Assembly: GCA_020059485.1 (NCBI GenBank)
Contig: JAGVCA010000017.1
Span: forward strand, 1-46,553
Reading direction: 5' to 3'
Origin: Anaerolineales bacterium
GTDB lineage: Bacteria > Chloroflexota > Anaerolineae > Anaerolineales > UBA11579
DNA length: 46,553 nucleotides
Positions within the stretch are counted from its first letter, which is position 1; the number at the start of each line of letters is the position of its first letter. Below, piece by piece: positions 8,085 through 16,435 of the stretch. The notes below the pieces were generated by a model. The model ran no database searches and had not been told where the DNA came from. It saw nothing but the letters and a program-made list of their open reading frames with translations. Made by a program: the position numbers and the translations under genes.

Positions 8085-9094
8085 CTGAACCGCTCCCTAA
8101 TTTCCGCCAGGCGATCCGCAACGCGAGGGATGCCTATGAAACCGGAGACTACCACCAGGCGCGCCGCTGGGCCAGCCAGGCCGCCCGGTTAGACCCATCT
8201 TCCGATATCCCCTGGCTGATCCTGGGTGCGCTCTCCAAACCGGAGAGCGCGGTCCGTTATTTCGGCGAAGCTTTGCTCCGCAACCCCCAAAACCAGCATG
8301 CCCTTCTCGGCCTGCGGCGGGCAGAAAAAGCCCTTGCCGAGGTCCCGCAGACGGCTGAGGCTGGCTTGCAACCGGCCTTTTCCCAGGCAGCCCCGCGCCA
8401 GCAGGCAGTAAGCCGCAAGCAATCGCCGCTGTTCTGGTTTGGCGCTTTGTCGATGGCGGCGATCCTGCTGGCCGCCTACCTGGGCGGGTTCTCCTCATTG
8501 CGCACGATCGCGGCTTCGGCTCACCTACTGCCCACCGAAGAACAGCCGCTGCGGCTCTCGGTGCGCGGCAACCCGCTGACCCCCACGCCAACACCTACCT
8601 TTACGCCTACCCCGACCCCCACGCCCACACCTACCTCAACCCCTACGCCTACGCCGACACGCACCCCGAAACCGACCGCCACCAAACCGCCAGCCATTGA
8701 CACGGGCAGCCAGGCCAATCTCCCTAATTTTTCCGAAACCGGTGAGTTCTGGATCGAGGTCGATCTCTCCTCCCAGACCCTGATCGCGCATCGCGGAGAC
8801 GAAGAGCTCAAACGGTTCGCGGTTTCCACCGGGACATGGGCCACACCAACCGTAACCGGCAACTACCAGGTATATGTCAAATTGACCTCCACCACCATGT
8901 CCGGCCCGGGCTACTACCTCCCCGGTGTGCCGTTCACGATGTACTTTTACGGCGGGTACGGCATCCACGGCACTTACTGGCACAACAACTTCGGCACGCC
9001 GATGAGCCACGGCTGCGTCAATATGCGCACCGACGAGGCTGAATGGGTCTTCGAACGCTCCTCGGTCGGCACCTGGGTGGTCGTCCACGAATGA
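8081..9094 (+). CDS. L,D-transpeptidase (YkuD) with TPR-like cytoplasmic part and Thr-Pro linker
   Basis: Forms L,D (3-3 type) peptidoglycan cross-links or attaches proteins through a cysteine thioester. The 337 residues divide into a cytoplasmic TPR-like helical region (about 1-90, EAGDYHQARRWASQAARLDP-type), a membrane helix (116-135), a long Thr/Pro repeat linker (166-204) spanning the wall, and a YkuD domain (about 218-337). The catalytic motif SHGCVNM gives His310 and Cys312, with the upstream HGTYWH segment typical of the family. Its start overlaps the amidase stop by 4 nt and its own stop overlaps the next start, so all three genes are coupled. The cytoplasmic repeat region joined to a wall enzyme could link wall synthesis to an internal partner (inference). 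The linker DNA is a slippage-prone CCNACN repeat. Confidence 0.93.
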   Translation: MTEPLPNFRQAIRNARDAYETGDYHQARRWASQAARLDPSSDIPWLILGALSKPESAVRYFGEALLRNPQNQHALLGLRRAEKALAEVPQTAEAGLQPAFSQAAPRQQAVSRKQSPLFWFGALSMAAILLAAYLGGFSSLRTIAASAHLLPTEEQPLRLSVRGNPLTPTPTPTFTPTPTPTPTPTSTPTPTPTRTPKPTATKPPAIDTGSQANLPNFSETGEFWIEVDLSSQTLIAHRGDEELKRFAVSTGTWATPTVTGNYQVYVKLTSTTMSGPGYYLPGVPFTMYFYGGYGIHGTYWHNNFGTPMSHGCVNMRTDEAEWVFERSSVGTWVVVHE

Positions 9095-10140
9095 CCGGCA
9101 AGATCGGTTCCCAAGCGGTTTCCCGCCGCGGCTTTCTAAAATACGGTGGCACTTTCGTTGCGGCAGCTTTCACCAGCGCGTATTTCCCCCTCCTGGCAGC
9201 CGCTCAGGAGGGCCCCGCGCTCGCCCTGGGCCGGGTGGTCAACGGCGCGCTGGGGATCTTCGAGCAGGCCTCGTTCCGGTCCCGCCAGGTGGCCCAGCTG
9301 TGGCAGGACATGGTCGTGCCGATCGCCGAACAGATTCAGGGAGAAGCCGACGAGCGCTTTGGCCCGGAATGGTGCCGGGTCGGTGGTATGGGCTATGCGC
9401 ACGCTTCCGGCTTGCAGCCAGTCGAGATCAAGTATCAGCAACCGGTAGACGAAGTCCGTTTCACTGGCAGCCTGGCCCAGGTGACCGTGCCCTTTGTCGA
9501 TGTCTACGACACCTTTTCCACTGAGAGCGTCCGCCTCTACAGGTACTACTTCGGCTCGACCCACTGGGTCACCAAGGTCGTGCAGGATCGCGACGGCACA
9601 GCCTGGTACCGGATCTTCGACGACAAATTCCCGGAACGGGAGCGCTGGGCGCCGGCCAACCGGTTGCGGCTCATCCCGGACGAGGAGTTGGCCCCGCTCT
9701 CGCCAGAGGTCCCCGCAGGCGATAAACGCATCGAAGTGATCCTGGAAGAGCAGCGCATGGCTGCCTATGAAGCCGACCAACTGGTGTTTGAAACCAGCAT
9801 CTCAACCGGCGATTACGTCACCAACCCTAAATACGAGACACCCACCGGGGATTACCTGATCGGCCTGAAGCGCGCCTCGCAGCATATGATGCCCTGGGAC
9901 CGCACCTTCGGCTCGTACGACCTGCCGGGCGTGCCCTGGGTGTGCTACTATGGGCAGCGGTCTTACGCCTTTCACGGCGCATACTGGCACAACGGCTTTG
10001 GACGGATCCGCAGTCACGGCTGTGTCAACCTCTCGCCCGAGGATGCCCGCTGGGTCTACCTGTGGACCACACCTGTAGTCCAGCCTTACAACCAGGTGCA
10101 ATACCTGGAGAACAGCGGCACCCGCGTCCGCATCATCTGA
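9091..10140 (+). CDS. Tat-exported L,D-transpeptidase (YkuD)
   Basis: Second L,D-transpeptidase of the operon, 349 residues. The N-terminus has a textbook twin-arginine motif SRRGFLK (11-17) and a hydrophobic stretch ending in AAAQ, so it is exported folded by the Tat pathway, unlike its membrane-anchored neighbour. Residues about 50-205 form a beta-rich region, probably SH3-like wall-binding modules. The YkuD domain (about 210-330) has HGAYWHNGFGRIRSHGCVN with Cys311 as the nucleophile. The ATG at 9091 overlaps the preceding TGA by 4 nt and gives the complete Tat signal; an upstream in-frame start at 9043 would bury it. Two transpeptidases with different export routes suggest a division of labour. 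No clear terminator follows. Confidence 0.93.
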   Translation: MTGKIGSQAVSRRGFLKYGGTFVAAAFTSAYFPLLAAAQEGPALALGRVVNGALGIFEQASFRSRQVAQLWQDMVVPIAEQIQGEADERFGPEWCRVGGMGYAHASGLQPVEIKYQQPVDEVRFTGSLAQVTVPFVDVYDTFSTESVRLYRYYFGSTHWVTKVVQDRDGTAWYRIFDDKFPERERWAPANRLRLIPDEELAPLSPEVPAGDKRIEVILEEQRMAAYEADQLVFETSISTGDYVTNPKYETPTGDYLIGLKRASQHMMPWDRTFGSYDLPGVPWVCYYGQRSYAFHGAYWHNGFGRIRSHGCVNLSPEDARWVYLWTTPVVQPYNQVQYLENSGTRVRII

Positions 10141-10223
10141 ACTTTTCCTGCCGGTTTTATATAGAATTAATAGTCCCGCCCAGCCTGTTAGGGTATCATT
10201 TCCTTAACTCAGGAGCATTCAGT

Positions 10224-10649
10224 ATGACGCAGAAGAAACACATGTTTTCAGGCCTCGTGGTGGACGAGGGCGACAACCCGGTGGATGCCGTCTTTGTCGG
10301 TGACGACCCGATGTATGTGGTGGACGATGCCGGTTTCCGCCGCCATATTGATGCCGGTAAGATCGACCGGGCCGTGCTCAAGGTGATGGCCGATATGATC
10401 GAAGGCCACGAGGACGAACTCAGTAAACAAGCCGCTACCATGCTCGGCCAGGATGATCTGTTCAGTCAGGCCATGCTGGAAAACCAGCTGCTCAACATTG
10501 GCGACCAGCTCGACCAGATGCTGGCCAGCGGCATCCCAGAAGAAGGGCGGGCCTACCTGGGCATGATGGGATTCAAAGTCCGCATCAATCTGCATGGCGA
10601 CCTGATCGAGGTCGTCCAGCCTGGGATGATCGCACCGGATGAAGAATAG
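10224..10649 (+). CDS. Conserved-looking hypothetical protein
   Basis: A 141-residue acidic soluble protein that I do not recognise. An N-terminal segment with repeated short strands (FSGLVVDEGDNPVDAVFVGDDPMYVVDD) is followed by helices (about 45-95) and a C-terminal strand pair. There is no signal peptide, membrane helix or cysteine. AGGAG lies 8 nt upstream of the ATG at 10224, which is a good start; longer in-frame forms beginning near 9942 overlap the transpeptidase and are rejected. It sits alone between the wall operon and the convergent liv operon, sharing a bidirectional terminator with the latter. The two conserved-looking Asp/Gly-rich loops might bind a metal, but that is speculation. 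Confidence 0.75.
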   Translation: MTQKKHMFSGLVVDEGDNPVDAVFVGDDPMYVVDDAGFRRHIDAGKIDRAVLKVMADMIEGHEDELSKQAATMLGQDDLFSQAMLENQLLNIGDQLDQMLASGIPEEGRAYLGMMGFKVRINLHGDLIEVVQPGMIAPDEE

Positions 10650-10667
10650 TCCCAACCGATATTAAAA

Positions 10668-10696
10668 AGAAGGCTCCTCACGGGGCCTTCTCTATT
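10668..10696. terminator. Bidirectional terminator between the hypothetical gene and the liv operon
   Basis: A 10-bp stem (AGAAGGCTCC 10668-10677, GGGGCCTTCT 10682-10691) with one wobble has a T5 run on the minus strand, ending livF, and a weaker CTATTTCT tail on the plus strand. Confidence 0.85.
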
Positions 10697-10714
10697 TCTG
10701 ATTCCTCCCGGAGC

Positions 10715-11422
10715 TTACTGGATCCCCAGGTAGGCATTCTGCACCATCTGATTTTTGCGCAGATTTTCTGCCGTGTCCTCAAGCACCACCTCACCGGTCT
10801 GGAGCACATAACCGCGGGAGGCTACCTGCAGCGCCATCAAGGCATTCTGCTCAACCAGCAAGATCGTGGTGCCTTCTTGATTAATTTCTTGAATCGTATC
10901 AAAGATACCCTCAACCAGGATCGGCGCCAGACCCATCGAAGGTTCATCCATCAGCAGCAATGAAGGCCGTGACATCAGTGCCCGGCCTGTAGCCAGCATC
11001 TGCTGCTCGCCGCCAGAGAGGGTCCCGGCCACCTGTTTGCGGCGCTCCTTCAGCCGCGGGAAAATCCCAAAGATCCGCTCAAGATCACTGGCAATATTGT
11101 CTTTCCGGCTGTACGCGCCCATTTCGAGGTTCTCCTGCACCGTCAGCCGGGAAAACACACCCCGCCCTTCCGGGACCATTGAGATACCCTTGTACACCAG
11201 GTCGTGCGCGGGGAATGATGCCAGATCCTCCCCTTTAAATTTGATCGAACCCTGTCTGGGCCGCAGCAATCCGCTGATCGTCCGCAGGGTCGTCGTTTTC
11301 CCAGCACCATTCGCGCCGATCAGGGAGACGATCTCACCCGCTTCCACAGATAGAGAGACACCCTTTAAGGCGTGAATGTTGCCGTAGTAAGTATGAATAT
11401 CATTGACTTCGAGAAGTGCCAT
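10715..11422 (-). CDS. livF: Branched-chain amino acid ABC transporter, ATP-binding protein LivF
   Basis: One of two ATPases that power uptake of leucine, isoleucine and valine or related solutes; located at the inner face of the membrane. The 235 residues contain Walker A GANGAGKTT (36-44), signature LSGGEQQML and Walker B LLLMDEPS, with the short C-terminal end typical of LivF. It is the last gene of the operon, 17 nt after livG; GGAGAGG precedes its ATG. A hairpin terminator follows 20 nt after the stop. The HAA family also serves urea, amides and polar amino acids, so substrate specificity is not settled by sequence. Confidence 0.95.
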   Translation of the reverse strand: MALLEVNDIHTYYGNIHALKGVSLSVEAGEIVSLIGANGAGKTTTLRTISGLLRPRQGSIKFKGEDLASFPAHDLVYKGISMVPEGRGVFSRLTVQENLEMGAYSRKDNIASDLERIFGIFPRLKERRKQVAGTLSGGEQQMLATGRALMSRPSLLLMDEPSMGLAPILVEGIFDTIQEINQEGTTILLVEQNALMALQVASRGYVLQTGEVVLEDTAENLRKNQMVQNAYLGIQ

Positions 11423-11439
11423 ATCCTCTCCGGGTATGC

Positions 11440-12234
11440 TTAGTCGCGGGACAAAGAAAGTCCGCTTGCTGCGCCGCGCCCCAGATACGCTTCGATCACT
11501 TTAGGATTGCTCTGGATCTCTTTGGCATTTCCTTCTGCAATCTTGGATCCGTAATCAAGCACGGTGATCTGTTCGCTGATCTTCATCACCACACGCATAT
11601 CATGTTCGATTAACAAGATCGTGGTGCCAAGTTCGTCACGCAGCCGTTTGATAAAGCTGGTCAGTTCTGCACTCTCGTATGGGTTCATCCCAGCCGTAGG
11701 TTCGTCCAGCAGGAGCAGTTTAGGTTTGTTCGCCAGGGCACGGGCGATCTCCAGCCTGCGCTGGGCACCGTAAGGCAGGTTCCGGGCCAGGATATCACCC
11801 TCTCCGGACAATCCCACAAATTCCAGCAGCCGCTGTGCTTCTGTAACCGACTCCTTCTCCTCTTTGCGGTTCTTCGGTGTATGCAAGACCGCATCGATCA
11901 TCGTGGCCTTGGTGTGGGCATGTTGGCCAACAATGATATTCTCGATCGCGGTCATATTCGAGAACAGGCGAATGTTTTGGTAGGTGCGGGAAATGCCCAG
12001 GCCGGTGATCTTGTACGGCGGCATACCCTGGATCGGCTTGCCGTTGAAAATGATCTCACCTTCCTCGGGCAGATAAAAACCGACCACACAATTGAAAAAA
12101 GTGGTCTTACCGGCGCCGTTCGGTCCGATGATGCAGCTGATCGAGCCCTCTGGCACCTCCAGGCTGAAATCGTTGACCGCCAGCAGCCCGCCAAATTTCT
12201 TCGTCAGAGAGCGGGACTCAAGGATCGATGACAT
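11440..12234 (-). CDS. livG: Branched-chain amino acid ABC transporter, ATP-binding protein LivG
   Basis: Second ATPase of the complex, 264 residues. It has Walker A GPNGAGKTTF (near 39), the LivG-type signature LPYGAQRRLEIARAL, Walker B LLLLDEPTAGMNP and the switch histidine in LLIEHDM. Family members have LSYGQQRRLEIARAL in the signature; here Gln is replaced by Ala next to Gln, a mild variation. It is followed by livF after 17 nt and preceded by livM with a 17-nt gap, all on the minus strand. The C-terminal extension NPKVIEAYLGRGAAS is typical of the family. Confidence 0.95.
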   Translation of the reverse strand: MSSILESRSLTKKFGGLLAVNDFSLEVPEGSISCIIGPNGAGKTTFFNCVVGFYLPEEGEIIFNGKPIQGMPPYKITGLGISRTYQNIRLFSNMTAIENIIVGQHAHTKATMIDAVLHTPKNRKEEKESVTEAQRLLEFVGLSGEGDILARNLPYGAQRRLEIARALANKPKLLLLDEPTAGMNPYESAELTSFIKRLRDELGTTILLIEHDMRVVMKISEQITVLDYGSKIAEGNAKEIQSNPKVIEAYLGRGAASGLSLSRD

Positions 12235-12251
12235 GTGGTATGCGCAGTCCG

Positions 12252-13274
12252 TCAGTCGGTCACGGGCTGCGGGTCCTCCTCTCGTAGTTCTAGTTTTCGT
12301 CGTTGAGAGGGTATAAAGCCCTCAGGCCGTGCAATCATCATGATCACCAACAGTAATCCATACAACAGCAGGCGGTAATCCGAAAATTGTCTCAGGACAT
12401 CCGGGAGTGTGATCAGAGCCAAAGCGCCGACGATCACTCCGGGAATGCTGCCGATCCCGCCGATGATGATCAGCGAGAGCACATTGATCGAAACAAACAA
12501 ATTGAAATTATCCGGGAAGATCGAACCCTGCCAGGCTGAAAAGATCGCCCCCGCCAGACCGCCTACCAGAGCACCGGAGCCGAACGCGAGCAGCTTATAT
12601 AGCGTGGTATTGATCCCCATCATCTCGGCCACATCTTCATCTTCCCGAATTGCGATCCATGCCCGGCCGATGCGTGAATGGTTCAGGCGATTGGAGAAAA
12701 ATGCCACCACTGCCACCAGGATGAAGATCATGTAATAAAAGTGGATCCCGGAATCCAGTACGTAGCCAAAGATGACCGGTTTGTCGATCCCGACCACTCC
12801 TTGCGAACCATTGGTGAAACCCCGTAAATTGTTCAACAGGATCCGGATGATCTCGCCAAACCCGAGCGTGACAATCGCCAGGTAATCCCCGCGCATCCGC
12901 AGGACAGGGATCCCCAGCAGCACACCAGCCAGCGCGGCCAGCAATGCCGCCAGCGGCAACACCAGCCAGAACGAAAGGTGGATCCCGAATTGGCCCGAAG
13001 CCAGCAAGCCGTAGGTATAGGCACCGATGGCATAGAAGGCCACATATCCCAGGTCGAGCAGACCGGCAAACCCGACAACGATATTTAAACCCAGCCCGAG
13101 AATGATATACAGGCCAGTGAAACCGATCACCCGGACCCAGAACGCCTGTCGTTGGAATTCGATCACTGGCAGAACCAGCACACCGATCACCAGCAGGATC
13201 CCGACGATCATGACGGTTTGACGGCCAAAACGTCTTGTAAGATTGCTGAAAAGTTTGTTTGCTTCGTCGATCAT
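12252..13274 (-). CDS. livM: Branched-chain amino acid ABC transporter permease LivM
   Basis: Membrane component of 340 residues with about nine to ten predicted helices. LivM-type motifs are visible: GLNIVVGFAGLLDLGYVAFYAIGAYTYGLL, here covering about 60-90, and the cytoplasmic EAA-like loop with RAWIAIREDEDVAEMMGIN that contacts the ATPases. It pairs with LivH to form the pore. The length is normal for LivM. The gene lies 8 nt after livH and 17 nt before livG, with no sign of internal breakage. Confidence 0.94.
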   Translation of the reverse strand: MIDEANKLFSNLTRRFGRQTVMIVGILLVIGVLVLPVIEFQRQAFWVRVIGFTGLYIILGLGLNIVVGFAGLLDLGYVAFYAIGAYTYGLLASGQFGIHLSFWLVLPLAALLAALAGVLLGIPVLRMRGDYLAIVTLGFGEIIRILLNNLRGFTNGSQGVVGIDKPVIFGYVLDSGIHFYYMIFILVAVVAFFSNRLNHSRIGRAWIAIREDEDVAEMMGINTTLYKLLAFGSGALVGGLAGAIFSAWQGSIFPDNFNLFVSINVLSLIIIGGIGSIPGVIVGALALITLPDVLRQFSDYRLLLYGLLLVIMMIARPEGFIPSQRRKLELREEDPQPVTD

Positions 13275-13282
13275 CCCGCCAC

Positions 13283-14305
13283 CTACATCTTCTTCTCGGT
13301 CAGTGCTTCGCCCAGGATACCAGTGGGTTTAAAGATCAGGATCAGCACCAGCAGCCCGAATGCGACTACATCCTTATAGATCGCCGGCAGGAACTGGATC
13401 CCGATCACCTCGGCCAGACCGAGAGTGTACCCGCCCAGCATCGCGCCGGGGATATTCCCGATCCCGCCCAATACGGCGGCCGTGAAGGCCTTGATACCAG
13501 GGACAAATCCCATCGTATTTCTGATCTGCAAGTAAAACATTCCTTGCATCACGCCAGCCAATCCAGCCAGCGCTGACCCGATCAGGAACGTCTGGGAGAT
13601 CACCCGGTTGACATTGATCCCCATCAGGGCAGCAACATCCTTGTCTTCTGAGACGGCCCGCATGGCCTTCCCCAACCGGCTGAACTTCACCAGCAGCCAC
13701 AACCCGACCATGGTCAACATTGAGATCACCAGAATGATCACCCGGCTGTAGGTCACATAGACTTCGCCGAGGTAAAAACCATCCGTTGTAAAGATCCCGG
13801 GGTATGTCTTGACCTGCACACCGCCAAAGTCCTCCAGCACACCTATCACCGCTTCCTGCCAGCCAGGCGGGAAGATCGGATTGCCGGCGATCCGCAATCC
13901 CATCACCTGTTCACCCATTGCCGGGAGGATGCGGACAAATTCCTGGAGAAAGATCGAGATACCGATCGCGCTGATCAGCGGCGCTAGACGGGCAGCCCTT
14001 CGGAGCGGGCGGTAAGCCAGCCGCTCAATAGTGACTCCGGTGAGAGCCGCTCCAGCCATCCCGGCCAAAAACGTGAGAATAATTGCAGTGATCGGCGAAC
14101 GTTCATACAGCCCGGCGTCGACCATCCGATTCAGGGAAAATAACCCTATGTAAGCGCCCATCATGAAGATCTCGCCATGAGCAAAGTTAATCATGGTCAG
14201 GACGCCATAAACCATTGTGTACCCCAGAGCGATCAAGGCATAGAAACTGCCGACTGTCAGGCCGTTGATGAGTTGTTCCGCGAAGCGAGTGAAGTCGAAT
14301 TCCAT
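13283..14305 (-). CDS. livH: Branched-chain amino acid ABC transporter permease LivH
   Basis: Partner permease of LivM, 340 residues, with about eight to nine membrane helices. The N-terminal LINGLTVGSFYALIALGYTM segment and the cytoplasmic AMRAVSEDKDVAALMGINV loop are LivH hallmarks. A longer second periplasmic loop (about residues 110-165, containing GGVQVKTYPGIFTTDGFYLG) is present, as in many bacterial LivH proteins. An AGGTAAG-like site precedes the ATG. It is separated from the upstream unknown gene by about 30 nt and followed by livM after 8 nt. Confidence 0.94.
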   Translation of the reverse strand: MEFDFTRFAEQLINGLTVGSFYALIALGYTMVYGVLTMINFAHGEIFMMGAYIGLFSLNRMVDAGLYERSPITAIILTFLAGMAGAALTGVTIERLAYRPLRRAARLAPLISAIGISIFLQEFVRILPAMGEQVMGLRIAGNPIFPPGWQEAVIGVLEDFGGVQVKTYPGIFTTDGFYLGEVYVTYSRVIILVISMLTMVGLWLLVKFSRLGKAMRAVSEDKDVAALMGINVNRVISQTFLIGSALAGLAGVMQGMFYLQIRNTMGFVPGIKAFTAAVLGGIGNIPGAMLGGYTLGLAEVIGIQFLPAIYKDVVAFGLLVLILIFKPTGILGEALTEKKM

Positions 14306-14336
14306 TTTTCTTACCTCGAATCATCAGATCAGATGG

Positions 14337-14888
14337 TTATGGTGTCCAACGAGGTACACAAAAGTATAAGCCAGTTTCGTAATAATCGAAGGAACTTAGC
14401 ACCTTCAATACCCGGATCGCTTGGGTCGAACCGCCGTGTCGCAGGAAAGCATCCAGGCTGTTGGTCAATCCGTCTTCCTGGGTCGCGTTCGCCAGGTCCA
14501 CATAACTTCGGACGGCGACATCATCGTACCACCCCCACAGGATCATATCCACATCAAATTCCGCCGCCACCGCATCCGTATCCATGGCAGTGGCAAGCGT
14601 TGCCGGGATCTTGACGATCGTAACTTGCTCCAATCCCAACGGTTCCAGTTCCGCCAGCAGGGATTCATAGGCATTAGCCTGCACATCCAGCACAGCGCCG
14701 CCTTCATACCGCCACTCGGCCACCCCGATCACCAACGGGCTGATCCCGGCAGCCTGGGCCTCTGTTTCTTTTTGAACCACCGGCAAGATAAGGAACAAAA
14801 GCAGTAAAAACCCGAACCTCTTCACCATGCGGAGAACCGGTTCGGCAACGCTGCCCCTGGTTGTCGGCTGGTTATTTTGGTCAGTCAT
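14337..14888 (-). CDS. Membrane-anchored unknown protein inside the liv operon, possibly C-terminally truncated
   Basis: A 183-residue protein with an N-terminal membrane helix (about 25-45) followed by a soluble extracytoplasmic domain. The soluble part (PLVIGVAEWRYEGGAVLDVQ, MDTDAVAAEFDVDMILWGWYDD) resembles the TolB/FlgO-like N-terminal domain that, in many Chloroflexi proteins, precedes TPR repeats. Here similarity to that pattern stops soon after LKVLSSFDYYETGLYF and the protein ends CVPRWTP, so the usual repeat region appears to be missing. It lies between the binding-protein gene and livH on the same strand, separated from the former by a strong hairpin. Its role in transport, if any, is unknown. 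The truncated status is inferred from domain expectations, not alignment. Confidence 0.6.
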   Translation of the reverse strand: MTDQNNQPTTRGSVAEPVLRMVKRFGFLLLLFLILPVVQKETEAQAAGISPLVIGVAEWRYEGGAVLDVQANAYESLLAELEPLGLEQVTIVKIPATLATAMDTDAVAAEFDVDMILWGWYDDVAVRSYVDLANATQEDGLTNSLDAFLRHGGSTQAIRVLKVLSSFDYYETGLYFCVPRWTP

Positions 14889-14905
14889 ACTTCCACCAAC
14901 TATTC

Positions 14906-14935
14906 GGGGGAAGCAGGCATTTGCCTGCCTCCCCC
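14906..14935 (-). promoter_or_regulatory. Intercistronic stem-loop after the liv binding-protein gene
   Basis: A 14-bp stem with one mismatch (14906-14919 with 14922-14935, 2-nt loop) follows the binding-protein stop. No T run follows on the minus strand, so it probably stabilises the upstream mRNA rather than terminating, giving more binding protein than permease. Confidence 0.6.
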
Positions 14936-14968
14936 ACTATTCAACTTACTGATAAAAAGTTTTATCCA

Positions 14969-16255
14969 CTATTCGCCGAAATCGACGGTCTTGACCTCAA
15001 TGAAGTCCCCATCCACAACTTCAAAGACGGTGATGGAAACTTTAGCCAGGTCACCGGTCTCGGTGAACTGCAGCGCCCCGGTCACACCTTCATACGGGGT
15101 GGCGCGGATCATCTCAGCCAGCGCAAAGCGCGGGATCTTCAGATTGCCATCTGCATCCAGGAAGGCGACCTTCTCGGCAGCCTGCAGGATGATCGTGGCG
15201 GAGTCGTAAGACCCAGGGCCGTAAGCAACAGGATCGCCGTACTTCTCTGCGAACCGGGTAGCCCAATCCTCAGCGCCAACCGCACCGGCAACCGCACCAA
15301 AGGTAGCAAACGAGCCTTCTGCTGCGCCGCCGGAAGCATCGATGAACGTCGGCTTGGATTTGATCCCATCCGGCCCAAAGAAGATGCCCTCGAAGCCGGC
15401 TGCCCGCAGCTGGTTGATCAGCAGCGCGCCTTCGGCATCCATACCGCCAAAGTACACGGCTTCCGGCTCACCTGCCAGCACTTCGGAGATCACCGCGCTG
15501 TAATCGGTCTCACCGCGGGTGATGCCTTCGAAGGCGGTCACAGTCCCACCGCCAGCCTCAAACTTGTCGGAGATTGCCTGGGCGATGCCTTCACCGTACA
15601 GGCTCTGGTCGTGCATGATGCCAAGGGTGGTCACGCCCTTGTCCTCAGCCAGGAACCCGGCGGTTACTTCCGCTTGCAGGTCATCATTCGCCACAGTCCG
15701 GAACAGGTTCTGGTAACCGCGGGCGGTAATGATAACTGCGGTGGACGACGGGGTGATCATCACAACATTATTCCCGGCATAAATATCTGAGGCCGGGAAA
15801 ACTGAACCGGAACACATCGGGCCGATCACACCCAGGACAGCCGGGTCAGCCGAGAACTGCTCGGCCACTGTCACAGCCGGGGCGCCTTCGCAGCCATCAT
15901 CACCGGCTTCAACGATGATCGGGAACCCCATCAGCTCGCCGCCAAAGTCCTCGATCGCCAGCTCAACACCGTTGACCATGTCCTGCCCGTAGACCGCATA
16001 GCCGCCGGCCAGGGCAGACGAAACTGCCAGCTTGATGGATTCGCCCGGGGCAAAGGTGATATAACCCCACGGATCTTCTTCCATCATTTCATCGCCGGTG
16101 TCACCGGTATTGCCAGTATTGCCGGTGTCACCAGTATTGCCAGTGTCACCAGTATTGCCAGTGTCACCGGTATCGGTGGTGTTTCCGCCGCAGGCCGCAA
16201 GCAACAGGACTACGATCAGCAGCAGAGAAAAAAGGGTATATCTCTTGATCTTCAT
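14969..16255 (-). CDS. livJ: Branched-chain amino acid type ABC transporter substrate-binding lipoprotein
   Basis: Extracytoplasmic receptor of the transporter, 428 residues. A lipoprotein signal ends in LLLAAC followed by GG. A flexible spacer of repeated Asn-Thr-Gly/Asp-Thr-Gly units (about 25-55) leads to a Periplasmic_binding_6 (Leu/Ile/Val-binding) fold: IKLAVSSALAGGYAVYGQDM, the ligand-loop motifs GPMCSGSVFPASDIY and MITPSSTAVI, and GIMHDQSLYGEGIAQA. The ATG at 16255 has GGAGGAG 3 nt upstream and begins MKIKRY; an in-frame TTG at 16267 is less likely. The spacer repeat varies easily by slippage. It is the first gene of the operon, behind a leader of about 170 nt. Amides or urea remain alternative ligands. 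Confidence 0.92.
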   Translation of the reverse strand: MKIKRYTLFSLLLIVVLLLAACGGNTTDTGDTGNTGDTGNTGDTGNTGNTGDTGDEMMEEDPWGYITFAPGESIKLAVSSALAGGYAVYGQDMVNGVELAIEDFGGELMGFPIIVEAGDDGCEGAPAVTVAEQFSADPAVLGVIGPMCSGSVFPASDIYAGNNVVMITPSSTAVIITARGYQNLFRTVANDDLQAEVTAGFLAEDKGVTTLGIMHDQSLYGEGIAQAISDKFEAGGGTVTAFEGITRGETDYSAVISEVLAGEPEAVYFGGMDAEGALLINQLRAAGFEGIFFGPDGIKSKPTFIDASGGAAEGSFATFGAVAGAVGAEDWATRFAEKYGDPVAYGPGSYDSATIILQAAEKVAFLDADGNLKIPRFALAEMIRATPYEGVTGALQFTETGDLAKVSITVFEVVDGDFIEVKTVDFGE

Positions 16256-16429
16256 TTGCTCCTCCAAATGGTTTGGTTACTCTTCTTCAAAGATTAAAGG
16301 GACATTAAAATTTGTAATTTTTGGTGGCTCACACTCCTTTCGTCCCCACCTGTCTGGTGGCGTAAGAACCGGTTATCATCCAAAAATTGGCTACATCTGG
16401 CTCTAACTGGCCGGGGACTAAAAATTTAA
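16256..16429 (-). promoter_or_regulatory. Long structured 5' leader of the liv operon
   Basis: About 174 nt separate the predicted start point from the livJ start codon. The RNA can form a stem GGUUCUUAC/GUGUGAGCC (8 of 9 pairs) enclosing a hairpin CCACC-AGACA-GGUGG and an unpaired GGACGAAAGGA segment (16325-16370). The GUUC...GGACGAAAGG arrangement faintly recalls the glutamine (glnA) riboswitch, but the conserved core does not match exactly. No known riboswitch is claimed. Confidence 0.35.
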
Positions 16430-16435
16430 ATGCAC

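Noticed and set aside
8578-8700. CCNACN repeat resembling a tandem array
   Set aside because: It codes in frame for the Thr-Pro linker of the L,D-transpeptidase; no spacers, so not a CRISPR or intergenic repeat.
16098-16175. Regular repeats considered as a possible CRISPR array
   Set aside because: The units are contiguous, in frame and encode the lipoprotein spacer; there are no unique spacers and no cas genes.
16256-16429. Direct call of a glutamine riboswitch in the liv leader
   Set aside because: The conserved core bases do not match exactly from memory; only a structured leader is claimed.
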